A stretch of DNA of 64,000 bases from the NCBI GenBank assembly GCA_934796165.1, contig CAKVOU010000006.1:43464-107463 (forward strand), written 5' to 3'. The notes beneath the pieces were generated by a model, which worked only from the letters and a program-made list of their open reading frames with translations, was not told the origin of the DNA and ran no database searches. The DNA comes from an uncultured Eubacteriales bacterium. GTDB lineage: Bacteria > Bacillota > Clostridia > Oscillospirales > CAG-272. The position numbers and the translations under genes were made by a program. Below are positions 43,826-51,956 of the stretch, in pieces; position 1 is the first letter of the stretch; every line of letters begins with the position of its first letter.

Positions 43826-43912
43826 CCAAGGTGCTTTTTTGTAAAAAAGCACCTTGGAACCGCAAAAAACTTTTATAAAAAAGGTCTCCGTATTTCGCGG
43901 AGACTTTTTTCA
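43826..43912. terminator. two strong inverted repeats after the lipoprotein gene
   Basis: First, a near-perfect palindrome at 43826-43857 (15-bp arms, CCAAGGTGC plus six T, 2-nt center). Second, a hairpin at 43877-43912 (GTCTCCG with CGGAGAC flanked by A and T runs). Both could end transcription on either strand. Confidence 0.8.
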
Positions 43913-43940
43913 CGGGGCAAAAAAATTTTCTCCCGGGCTT

Positions 43941-44151
43941 GCGGCGGGCGAACATTCCCCGCCTCCATCCTCTTCCCCAAAGTTTTTTGAAGGGTTTGGG
44001 GGACTTTTTGCAAAAAGTCCCCCAAGTCGTTCTTCTCCCGCATCTATCCATGTTTCCTTCCCCCGCGCGGCGGGCGAACGTTCCCCGCCTCCATCCTCTT
44101 CCCCAAAGTTTTTTGAGGGGTTTGGGGGACTTTTTGCAAAAAGTCCCCCAA
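43941..44151. repeat. two 85-bp direct repeats, each ending in a 30-bp palindrome
   Basis: Copies at 43941-44025 and 44067-44151 differ at two positions that I can see. Each ends in a perfect 30-bp palindrome whose half is TTGGGGGACTTTTTG (43996-44025 and 44122-44151). The start of each copy reads GCGGCGGGCGAAC. No reading frame is supported. A similar design (T run / A run inside GC arms) is seen in the palindrome at 43826. Confidence 0.88.
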
Positions 44152-44176
44152 ACGTTCCCCGTTCCCCGCCCCGCGC

Positions 44177-44219
44177 AAAACAATCCCGGGCCGCCAAAGC
44201 GGTCCGGGATTGTTTTGTC
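44177..44219 (-). terminator. terminator of typA
   Basis: A stem of about 17 bp with one wobble (AACAATCCCGG..CCGC with GCGG..CCGGGATTGTT). The reverse strand continues with T residues. It begins 7 bp past the typA stop. Confidence 0.88.
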
Positions 44220-44225
44220 GTATCT

Positions 44226-46070
44226 TTATTTCTTCGCTTCCAGCTCACGGCGGCGGCGCATCATGTCCTTGAGTCTGAGGTCTGTCTGAAGAATCTTTTT
44301 GCGCAGACGGATGGACTTGGGCGTGACTTCGATCAACTCGTCGTCGAGGATATAGTCAATCGCTTCCTCCAGCGTAAACACCTTGGGAGGCGTGAGCAGC
44401 AGCTTTTCGTCGGCGCCCGCGGAACGGATCGCCGTCAGGTGCTTTTCGGCACAGGGGTTGACCGAAATGTCGTCGTTCTTGGGGTTCTCGCCGACGATCA
44501 TGCCCTCGTAGACCTCGGTCTGCGGACCAACAAACATCAGCCCGCGCTCCTGCGTCTTGTAAAGACCGTATCTCGTGGTAATGCCAGCGTTGGACGCGAC
44601 AAGCGATCCGGTGAAGCGCATGACGACCTCTCCGCGATAGGGCTGATAGCTGTCAAAAATCGAGCTGATGATGCCCTCGCCGTGCGTGGCGGTCATGAAT
44701 TCCGAGCGGTAACCGAACAGACAGCGCGTCGGAATGAGATATTCAATGCGGGTGCGCTTACCGACCGGCTCCATTTCGAGCAGATCGCCCTTGCGCTGAC
44801 CCAGTTTTTCCACGACCGTACCCACATATTCCTGCGGCACGTCGATGGTAACACGTTCAAACGGCTCGCACTTGACGCCGTCGATCTCCTCGTAAAGCAC
44901 GCGGGGATTGGAGCAACAAAGCTCAAAGCCTTCACGGCGCATGGTTTCGATCAGGATGGACAGGTGCATTTCGCCGCGTCCCGCAACACGGAACTCGTCC
45001 GTTGTGTCGCCGTCCGAAACGCGGAGCGACACGTCCTTGAGCAATTCCTTTTCAAGGCGTGCGCGGATCTGGCGGGAGGTCACGAACTTGCCCTCCTTGC
45101 CCGCAAGCGGACTGCTGTTGACCGCGAAAGTCATTTCCATGGTCGGCTCTCCGACCTTGACGAATTCCAGCGGCTCCGGAGCGGCGGGAGAGGTGATGGT
45201 ATCTCCGATTGCAATGTCCGACGCGCCCGCAAAGCAGACGATGTCGCCGACCGTCGCGGTTTCCACGGGAACACGGTTCAGTCCGTCGATCTGATACAGG
45301 GAAACGATTTTTGTCTTCTTGGGTGCCGCACCGGGGTTGTGCCAGTTGCAGATGGCAACCTCCTGCCCGACCTTGACCGAGCCGCGGTCGATGCGCCCGA
45401 TGCCGATCCGACCGACGTAATCGTTATAGTCAATAGACGAAACAAGAAGCTGCAAGCCGCCGGTCTCGTCTCCGCCGGGGGCGGGGATATATTCAAGAAT
45501 CTTGTCGAAGAGCGGCTTGAGGTCAGTTCCGGGAACGTCGGGAGAGAGCGATGCGGTCCCCGCTCTGCCGGAGCAGTACAGGAACGGGCTGTCCAGCTGC
45601 TCGTCCGATGCGCCGAGGTCCAGGAGCAGCTCGAGAACTTCGTCCTCTACCTCGCCGAGCCGCGCGTCCGGCTTGTCGATCTTGTTGATGCAGACGATCA
45701 CGCGATGGTTGAGCGCCAGCGCCTTCTGAAGCACGAAACGCGTCTGGGGCATGGGTCCCTCGGCGGCGTCCACCAGAAGAATGACACCGTTCACCATCTT
45801 GAGCGACCGCTCGACCTCACCGCCGAAATCGGCGTGGCCGGGGGTGTCGATGATGTTGATCTTGACGCCGTTGTAGTGCACGGCGGTGTTCTTTGCCAGA
45901 ATGGTGATCCCGCGCTCGCGTTCCAGGTCGCCGGAATCCATCACGCAGGTGACGGTCTCCTGATTCTCCCGGTAAATGCCGCCCTGCTTCAGAAGCCCGT
46001 CCACAAGGGTGGTTTTGCCGTGGTCAACGTGCGCAATAATCGCAATATTTCTCAAATCTTCGCGGATCAT
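44226..46070 (-). CDS. typA: ribosome-associated GTPase TypA/BipA
   Basis: A 614-residue translational GTPase. The G1 loop is AHVDHGKTTL, G2 is in ERERGITI, G3 is DTPGHADF and G4 is NKIDKPDA. Domains II, III and V follow as in EF-G, with the BipA-specific C-terminal domain (ERGLMFVGPQTEVYEGMIVGEN, LDDELIEVTPKSIRLRK). BipA aids 50S assembly and stress or low-temperature adaptation. GGAGGAACAGC precedes the ATG. Confidence 0.98.
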   Translation of the reverse strand: MIREDLRNIAIIAHVDHGKTTLVDGLLKQGGIYRENQETVTCVMDSGDLERERGITILAKNTAVHYNGVKINIIDTPGHADFGGEVERSLKMVNGVILLVDAAEGPMPQTRFVLQKALALNHRVIVCINKIDKPDARLGEVEDEVLELLLDLGASDEQLDSPFLYCSGRAGTASLSPDVPGTDLKPLFDKILEYIPAPGGDETGGLQLLVSSIDYNDYVGRIGIGRIDRGSVKVGQEVAICNWHNPGAAPKKTKIVSLYQIDGLNRVPVETATVGDIVCFAGASDIAIGDTITSPAAPEPLEFVKVGEPTMEMTFAVNSSPLAGKEGKFVTSRQIRARLEKELLKDVSLRVSDGDTTDEFRVAGRGEMHLSILIETMRREGFELCCSNPRVLYEEIDGVKCEPFERVTIDVPQEYVGTVVEKLGQRKGDLLEMEPVGKRTRIEYLIPTRCLFGYRSEFMTATHGEGIISSIFDSYQPYRGEVVMRFTGSLVASNAGITTRYGLYKTQERGLMFVGPQTEVYEGMIVGENPKNDDISVNPCAEKHLTAIRSAGADEKLLLTPPKVFTLEEAIDYILDDELIEVTPKSIRLRKKILQTDLRLKDMMRRRRELEAKK

Positions 46071-46155
46071 GCTGTTCCTCCATCGGATATGCCGGAAAAC
46101 CGGCGAGTCATGCGGCGTGCCTCCAAAAAGGCATACGTCCGCACATTAGCATTTC

Positions 46156-46164
46156 ATTATACCA
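46156..46164 (-). promoter_or_regulatory. extended -10 promoter for typA
   Basis: The reverse strand reads TGGTATAAT, with a weak TTTTCA 17 bp before the hexamer. It lies about 86 bp before the typA ATG. Confidence 0.6.
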
Positions 46165-46292
46165 TACTTTTCTTGCGATGAAAAGCAGTATTTTGACGGT
46201 TATTTTTCCGTGCGCAGGATTTCTTTTGTGTTTTTTGCCGAAAAACGCCCCAAAAGCGCGTAAATTCTCCCGTTCTCCCCGCCCCCCCGGCA

Positions 46293-46321
46293 TTGACTTT
46301 ACCGGGAGAATATGCTATACT
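46293..46321 (+). promoter_or_regulatory. SigA promoter for the DUF4091 gene
   Basis: TTGACT (46293-46298), 17 bp, TATACT (46316-46321). It gives an untranslated leader of about 215 nt, with a GC hairpin near 46330-46366 (CCGCGGCGG with CCGCCGCG). Nothing else is recognised in 46330-46542. Confidence 0.78.
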
Positions 46322-46542
46322 TTTTCTGATACCGCGGCGGGCATGTGCTTCCGGGAAACCGCCGCGTTTCGTGCCGCAGAACGAAAGAGCGGCGGCAACG
46401 GGACCGCTTCGCCGAAAATTCCGGAGCAAACGCCGGGCCCCGGTTCGCCGGAACAGTTACCGGAAACGGGCACCGGACAAAAATCAAAAAATACCGGTCA
46501 CAACTGCCGGACAGAGATCACAGAAACAAAGGGGAAACCGCA

Positions 46543-48249
46543 ATGCAGATTCTTTCAAAGATCACCTCGTCACTGGAAAAGTGCTTTCTCACCGACCCGA
46601 TCGGCAAATTCCCGGAGATCCGCGAGATCTCCATGCTGGAAAACGAGCACCTGTCGCTTCAGCTCGTTACGGCGGGCTACCCCGACACCACGGACCGCCT
46701 GACCTTCCGCGCAAAGCTCCGCCTTCGCATCACGGGCGACGCCGCTCCCTTTGTGACCGTCCGCGTCGTGGAACAGGTTCCGAACACCTTCCCGGTCTAC
46801 GGCGACGCGCGCGACAAGGACGCAAATTACCTGTCCTATGAGCCGGGGCTTTACCCCGACCTGCTCCGCCCGCTCCATTACGGCGGCGACTGCGTGCAGG
46901 TGGTGCTGGGACAACTCCGCACCTACTGGATCGACGTGGAGCCGGACGGAGGGCTCTCCGCGGGACTTCACCCCCTGACCTTCACGATCTACTATGAGAC
47001 AAAGGACGGTGAGGGCAACCAAAAAGAGGTCGTCGTTTCCGAGAACACGGTCAACATCACCGTCATCGGCGCGCGCCTCCCCGCCCCCAGAATGTATGTC
47101 ACCCAATGGTTCCACTGCGACAGTCTTGCCCACTGGTACCACGTGGACGTGTTCTCCGAAAAGCATTGGGAGATCATCGAAAACTTTGTCCGCACCGCGG
47201 TGAAAAACGGCATCAACCTGCTCCTCACTCCCGTATTCACGCCTCCGCTCGACACCGAGATCGGCGGAGAACGCCTGACCGTCCAGCTCGTCGACGTGAC
47301 GAAAAACGGCGGGGAATATTCCTTCGATTACACGCTCCTTGACCGCTGGATCGAAATGTGCAACCGCACAGGGATCAGATACCTGGAGATCTCCCACCTC
47401 TTCACCCAGTGGGGCGCAGGGCACGCGCCCAAGATCATGGCGACCGTGGACGGCACCTACAAAAAAATCTTCGGCTGGGAGACCGACGCGACAGGAGACG
47501 AATACCCCGTATTCCTTTGCGCGTTCCTTTCCGATTTCCTTGCGCACATGAAGGCGCGGGGGGACGACAAGCGTTGTCTCTTCCACGTTTCCGACGAGCC
47601 GTCCGAAGAGCATCTGCCCCAGTACCGCAAGTCCAAAGCGATCGTGGAGGACCTGCTCTCGGATTACATCATCATGGATGCGCTGTCGGATTTCTCCTTC
47701 TACAAGGAAGGCGTCGTCCGCACGCCCATCCCCGCAAACTCCGCGATTCAGCCGTTCATCGACGCGGGCGTGAAGGACCTCTGGACCTATTACTGCTGCG
47801 GACAGTATCTCGGCGTTTCCAACCGTCTCATTGCCATGCCGTCCTGGCGCAACCGCTTCATCGGCACGCAGTTCTATGTCTACAACATCAAGGGCTTTTT
47901 GCAGTGGGGCTATAACTTCTACAACAACGACAAGTCGGTGGACAGCATCAACCCCTTCATCGACATCTGCGGCGAAAACTGGGTACCCGGCGGCGACTGC
48001 GCGTCGGTCTACCCCGCACCGGACGGGACCGCGCTGGAATCCCTCCGTCTCATCGTGTTCCACGAAGCGCTTGAGGACTACGCCGCCATGCAGCTTGCCG
48101 AATCTCTCGTGGGCAGGGACCGCGTGCTTGCCGTCATCCGGGAGACCGTCGGCGAAGTGAAATTTGACCATTGCGTCGAAAACGCACACGACCTGCTTGC
48201 CCTCCGGGAAAAGATTGACCGCATGATCGCAGAGGCGATTGCAGATTAA
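46543..48249 (+). CDS. DUF4091 / GH123-like protein
   Basis: A 568-residue protein without a signal peptide. Residues 1-180 form a beta-sandwich with FPVYGDARDKDANYLSYEPGLYPDLL. A TIM barrel then follows with YVTQWFHCDSLAHWY, FTQWGAGHAPKI and FHVSDEPSEEHL. The Asp351-Glu352 pair is equivalent to the Asp-Glu pair used in substrate-assisted catalysis by GH123 N-acetylgalactosaminidases. The family is labelled DUF4091. A role in removing GalNAc from host or dietary glycans is plausible but unproven for this one. AAGGGG precedes the ATG at 46543. Confidence 0.88.
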   Translation: MQILSKITSSLEKCFLTDPIGKFPEIREISMLENEHLSLQLVTAGYPDTTDRLTFRAKLRLRITGDAAPFVTVRVVEQVPNTFPVYGDARDKDANYLSYEPGLYPDLLRPLHYGGDCVQVVLGQLRTYWIDVEPDGGLSAGLHPLTFTIYYETKDGEGNQKEVVVSENTVNITVIGARLPAPRMYVTQWFHCDSLAHWYHVDVFSEKHWEIIENFVRTAVKNGINLLLTPVFTPPLDTEIGGERLTVQLVDVTKNGGEYSFDYTLLDRWIEMCNRTGIRYLEISHLFTQWGAGHAPKIMATVDGTYKKIFGWETDATGDEYPVFLCAFLSDFLAHMKARGDDKRCLFHVSDEPSEEHLPQYRKSKAIVEDLLSDYIIMDALSDFSFYKEGVVRTPIPANSAIQPFIDAGVKDLWTYYCCGQYLGVSNRLIAMPSWRNRFIGTQFYVYNIKGFLQWGYNFYNNDKSVDSINPFIDICGENWVPGGDCASVYPAPDGTALESLRLIVFHEALEDYAAMQLAESLVGRDRVLAVIRETVGEVKFDHCVENAHDLLALREKIDRMIAEAIAD

Positions 48250-48334
48250 GCCGCGTCCCGGAGCCGGTCCCGCAAAATGGCATCCGGGTCCCCGAAAATC
48301 CGAAAATACTTGTAATTGATAAGGAAGTGTACCC

Positions 48335-48967
48335 ATGATCAAACTGGAAAGATGCTCTGTCATGAATCTGGAAAACGCTATGCGCGGCGCGCGCAACCCC
48401 ATGAACAGCTGGGCGCGGTCGGACAGCGCATATGACGAAGCCGGCAACTATGTGCTCGGCGCGAACGATCTCGATCTTGCGGGACGGCTTGCAAGAGCGG
48501 GAAGCGATCACCGGAAATTCATCCGGCAGATCTTCGTGTCGGTGGACATCACCGCGCCCCTTTACTGGTGGAAGGAATTCGACACCTACAAGGTCGGCAC
48601 GGTCGCCAACTCGACCTCGACCATGCACAAGATCCACGCCAAAGCATTTGACCGCGACGACTTTTCCCACGACCGCCTCGATGAGGGCGGGCTTGCCGCA
48701 CTGGACGCGCTGATCGCGTATCTCGAAGCGGAGCGGCAGAAGTTTGTGGCGAACAAGGAAGACCGCCAGCCGTGGCACAACATCATTCAGATGCTTCCGT
48801 CCTCCTACAACCAGATGCGGACGGTCACCATGAACTACGAGAATCTTGTGAATATGTACTACGCCAGAAAGAATCACAAGCTGGCGGAGTGGCATACCTA
48901 TTGCGACTGGATTCTCTCGCTTCCCTACGCAAAGGAGCTGATCCTCGTAAAGGAAACGCACAACTGA
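48335..48967 (+). CDS. unrecognised conserved-looking protein, possible ThyX-fold relative
   Basis: A 210-residue soluble protein. Its pattern is distinctive: RNPMNSW at the N-terminus, then GSDHRKFIRQIFVSVDITAP, LYWWKEFDTYKVGT, ANSTSTMHKIHA, an Asp/Arg-rich loop and a helical end with MLPSSYNQMRTVTM, NLVNMYYARKNHKLAEW and WILSLPYAKELI. The order of elements recalls flavin-dependent thymidylate synthase: a His-rich start, then a motif at the position of RHRxxS followed by NxxS, and a C-terminal NxR..R..EW-like helix. The RHR motif itself is absent. I know no assigned function. AAGGAAG precedes the ATG. It lies 85 bp after the GH123-like gene and before a terminator. Confidence 0.8.
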   Translation: MIKLERCSVMNLENAMRGARNPMNSWARSDSAYDEAGNYVLGANDLDLAGRLARAGSDHRKFIRQIFVSVDITAPLYWWKEFDTYKVGTVANSTSTMHKIHAKAFDRDDFSHDRLDEGGLAALDALIAYLEAERQKFVANKEDRQPWHNIIQMLPSSYNQMRTVTMNYENLVNMYYARKNHKLAEWHTYCDWILSLPYAKELILVKETHN

Positions 48968-49146
48968 GGCACTGCCGGGCTATCCGGGCTGAACACAACG
49001 CAATGGGCAGTTTCGCCCGGCGAGCGCGCACGGGGTGACTCCTGCCGCAGCGGGAGTTTTCGCTTCGGAGCGTTTGATTTTCGGCGGCTTTCGCCACGGT
49101 GCACAAAAATTCCTTTTTCTTTTTATTCTCTGAACAAAATGATTTG

Positions 49147-49175
49147 GCGGGCGCCTCACGGCGCCCGCTTTTTCA
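49147..49175 (+). terminator. terminator after the 48335 gene
   Basis: A perfect 9-bp stem (GCGGGCGCC with GGCGCCCGC, loop TCAC) followed by TTTTTC. It lies about 180 bp past the stop; the gap before it shows no gene. Confidence 0.9.
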
Positions 49176-49247
49176 GCATAACATTTTATTATGATACCAA
49201 TGTAATGTATAAAAGCGTTTGCAATAATCGCATCATTTTTATGCAGA

Positions 49248-49277
49248 TTGCAGGTTCCTTTGGTTACTTGTTATAAT
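49248..49277 (+). promoter_or_regulatory. possible upstream promoter in the serC leader
   Basis: TTGCAG (49248-49253), 18 bp, TATAAT (49272-49277). The small hairpin with T run at about 49300-49325 could stop this transcript after about 45 nt. Confidence 0.5.
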
Positions 49278-49334
49278 CTGCGACCTCGTTGCAGTATATA
49301 AATCTGTTCAAACGTCAGATTTTTGTAACCCCTC

Positions 49335-49363
49335 TTGACATTTGCAAGAGATTGGTTTATAAT
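49335..49363 (+). promoter_or_regulatory. consensus SigA promoter for serC-serA
   Basis: TTGACA (49335-49340), 17 bp, TATAAT (49358-49363), a perfect match. The leader is about 190 nt. Confidence 0.9.
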
Positions 49364-49563
49364 ATGCATATATTTTTTCAAAGCCGTGTCTGTTTACGCC
49401 ACATGCGACCGGGCATCCGCGCATATTACCGGGCGACACCATGCATTTTCATACATCGCCATGTATCGTCGGGTGCAGTCCGGCACAATCGGCAGGCTCA
49501 GCAAAGCCGACAGAACAGGCGTCTCCCGCAAAAAAGAAAATCAACCACTTCGGAGGTACTTCC

Positions 49564-50655
49564 ATGAACAGAGTGTACAACTTTTCGGCAGGTCCATCCA
49601 TGTTACCCGTTCCGGTGCTCGAAAAAGCGGCGTCCGAGCTGCTTTCCTACGGCTCCTCCGGAATGTCCGTCATGGAGATGTCCCACCGATCTCCGGAGTT
49701 TGAAGCGATTATCGGCGCGGCGGAGGCGAATCTCCGTAAGCTCATGAATATTCCGGACAACTACAAGGTGCTCTTTTTGCAGGGCGGTGCAAGCACCCAG
49801 TTTGCCGCCGTTCCGCTTAACCTCATCCGCCGCACCGGCAAAGCCGATTACGCAGTCTCGGGGCAATTCTCCGGCAAGGCGTTCAAGGAGGCGCAGAAGC
49901 TCGGCTACGATGTTTCCTGCATTGCGACCACCAAGGACGACAACTTCGACCATGTGCCGTCGATCACCAAAGACATGATCCGTCCCGACGCATCCTATCT
50001 GCACATCTGCTTCAACAACACCATCTACGGGACGAAATATCCTTACATTCCCGAAACCGGCGACATTCCGCTCGTCGCGGATATGTCCTCTTGTATCCTT
50101 TCGGAGCCGGTAGATGTCACTAAATTCGGCGTGATCTACGCAGGCGCGCAGAAAAATATGGCTCCTGCCGGGGTAACCGTCGTCATCGTCAGGGAAGATC
50201 TGCTCGGCACGGCGGAAGAAAAAATGCCCACCATGCTGGACTGGCGGGTCGAAGCGGAGAACGGTTCCATGTACAACACCCCGCCCTGCTACTCCATCTA
50301 TATGCTGGGGTTGGTCGCCGAGTGGCTTTTGTCCATCGGCGGACTTGACGAAATGAAAAAGCGCAATGAGCGCAAGGCGGCTCTGCTTTATGATTACCTG
50401 GACAGCCAGGACTACTACAAAGCGCCTGTCAGAAAGGATTCCCGATCCATGATGAACGTCACGTTTGTCACGGGCGACGCGGAACTTGACAAGAAGTTTG
50501 CCGGGGAAGCTGCCGCCGCAGGACTGAAGAACCTCAAGGGTCACCGCTCGGTCGGCGGAATGCGGGCTTCCATCTACAACGCCATGCCCGAAGAGGGCGT
50601 CGCGGCGCTTGTCGCGTTCATGAAAAAGTTCGCGGCGGAAAACCCAAAGAAATGA
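49564..50655 (+). CDS. serC: phosphoserine aminotransferase
   Basis: A 363-residue PLP enzyme converting 3-phosphohydroxypyruvate to phosphoserine. YNFSAGPSMLPVPVLE is the N-terminal signature, FLQGGASTQF binds PLP phosphate, VADMSSCILSEPVDV holds the Asp, and YAGAQKNMAPAGV holds the Schiff-base Lys. GHRSVGGMRASIYNAMP ends the protein. GGAGGTACTTCC precedes the ATG. It is first of the serC-serA operon. Confidence 0.98.
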   Translation: MNRVYNFSAGPSMLPVPVLEKAASELLSYGSSGMSVMEMSHRSPEFEAIIGAAEANLRKLMNIPDNYKVLFLQGGASTQFAAVPLNLIRRTGKADYAVSGQFSGKAFKEAQKLGYDVSCIATTKDDNFDHVPSITKDMIRPDASYLHICFNNTIYGTKYPYIPETGDIPLVADMSSCILSEPVDVTKFGVIYAGAQKNMAPAGVTVVIVREDLLGTAEEKMPTMLDWRVEAENGSMYNTPPCYSIYMLGLVAEWLLSIGGLDEMKKRNERKAALLYDYLDSQDYYKAPVRKDSRSMMNVTFVTGDAELDKKFAGEAAAAGLKNLKGHRSVGGMRASIYNAMPEEGVAALVAFMKKFAAENPKK

Positions 50656-50666
50656 GGACATCTGAC

Positions 50667-51830
50667 ATGATGAAAATACAACTGATGAATAAAATCGCCG
50701 CGGAGGGAACAGAGGCGCTGGACGACGAAACCTTTATTGTCGGCGACAATATCGAAAATCCGGACGGCGTTCTGGTACGCTCCGCCGACCTGCACGAAGC
50801 ACCGCTCGGACCTGCCCTCAAGGCAATCGCGAGAGCCGGAGCGGGAGTCAACAACATCCCTGTGGAGGAATGTGCCAAACGCGGCATCGTGGTCTTCAAC
50901 ACCCCCGGCGCAAATGCCAATGCGGTCAAAGAACTGGCAATTGCCGCCCTCATGCTTGCCTCCCGCGACATCCTCGGCGGCGCTGTGTGGGCGCAGTCGC
51001 TTGCGGGAACCGAAGGCATTGCAAAGCAGGTGGAAAAGGGAAAATCCAGATTTGCCGGAACCGAGATTAAAGGCAAAACGCTCGGTGTCATCGGACTCGG
51101 CGCCATCGGAGGTCTTGTCGCCAACGCGGCGGCAGATCTCGGCATGAAGGTCATCGGATGCGATCCGTTCCTCTCGGTGGACGGTGCATGGCACCTGTCC
51201 CGCTCCGTCGGCAAGGCGGCGACCTACGAGGAAATTTTCGCAAAAGCCGACTACATTACCCTGCACATTCCCGCAACGCCGCAGACCAAGAACATGATCA
51301 ACAAGGAATCCATCGCACTGATGAAACCCGGTGTCAGGATTCTGAACCTTGCCCGCGCCGACCTCGTATGCGCCGAGGACCTCAAAGCCGCGCTGACTGC
51401 CGGCAAGGTCGCCGCATACGTCACGGATTTCCCGACCGAGGAGACCGTCGGCGTTCCCGGCATCGTTGCCATTCCTCACCTCGGCGCATCGACCGAGGAG
51501 GCGGAGATCAACTGCGCGGTCATGGCGGCAAAGGAGCTGGACGAATACCTGCGGTTCGGCAATATCCGCAACAGCGTCAATTATCCCAATGTTTCCATGC
51601 CGGTCAGTGCCAACACGCGCATCTGTATCCTGCACGAAAATATCCCGAACATCATCGCGCAGATCACGGGACTTCTCTCCGAGGAGGGCGTGAACATCGA
51701 AAACATGATCAATAAGTCGCGCGGCGACTACGCATACACCATCGCGGATATCACCGGAAAGGCATCCGGCAACACCGCCAAAAAAATCGAAGCGGTGTCC
51801 GGCATCATCCGTGTCCGCGTGATCGGCTGA
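50667..51830 (+). CDS. serA: D-3-phosphoglycerate dehydrogenase, short ACT form
   Basis: A 387-residue enzyme opening serine synthesis. The NAD loop is GVIGLGAIGGLVANAAADLGM. The substrate and catalytic residues sit in NLARADLV (Arg) and IPHLGASTEEAE (His). A C-terminal ACT domain (ICILHENIPNIIAQITGLL) probably senses serine. The start at 50667 follows GAGGA; an ATG at 50652 that overlaps the serC stop is an alternative. The segment before the His motif, DFPTEETVGVPG, differs from the usual DVFEKEP form. Confidence 0.95.
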   Translation: MMKIQLMNKIAAEGTEALDDETFIVGDNIENPDGVLVRSADLHEAPLGPALKAIARAGAGVNNIPVEECAKRGIVVFNTPGANANAVKELAIAALMLASRDILGGAVWAQSLAGTEGIAKQVEKGKSRFAGTEIKGKTLGVIGLGAIGGLVANAAADLGMKVIGCDPFLSVDGAWHLSRSVGKAATYEEIFAKADYITLHIPATPQTKNMINKESIALMKPGVRILNLARADLVCAEDLKAALTAGKVAAYVTDFPTEETVGVPGIVAIPHLGASTEEAEINCAVMAAKELDEYLRFGNIRNSVNYPNVSMPVSANTRICILHENIPNIIAQITGLLSEEGVNIENMINKSRGDYAYTIADITGKASGNTAKKIEAVSGIIRVRVIG

Positions 51831-51956
51831 TCTGCGGTACGATCGGCGTTGATCCGACGGCGATACGCCGGCAGACGTTCCGCGTGATGTGGCGATCTTT
51901 TCCCCGGAAGCGGCAGTGTCCCGTTTCTATTCAATTTGTAGTTGATCCCCCGCCCG

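Larger units (their letters stand above)
49176..49563 (+). other. AT-rich leader region of serC-serA
   Basis: This stretch is clearly more AT-rich than its surroundings. It holds two promoters (49248-49277 and 49335-49363). Between them is a small hairpin AAATCTG/CAGATTT (about 49300-49323) followed by TTTGT. From the downstream promoter to serC lies a leader of about 190 nt with recurring ACCGGGC, CATGC and CCATGTATCG elements. No T-box GGTGG element or known riboswitch is recognised. Confidence 0.5.

Noticed and set aside
46570..48447. Reverse 625-codon frame
   Set aside because: Antisense to the DUF4091 gene, which has family motifs, promoter and ribosome site.
49364..49563. T-box or known riboswitch before serC
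   Set aside because: No T-box conserved GGTGG element, specifier loop or antiterminator was found, and no other known riboswitch core was recognised.
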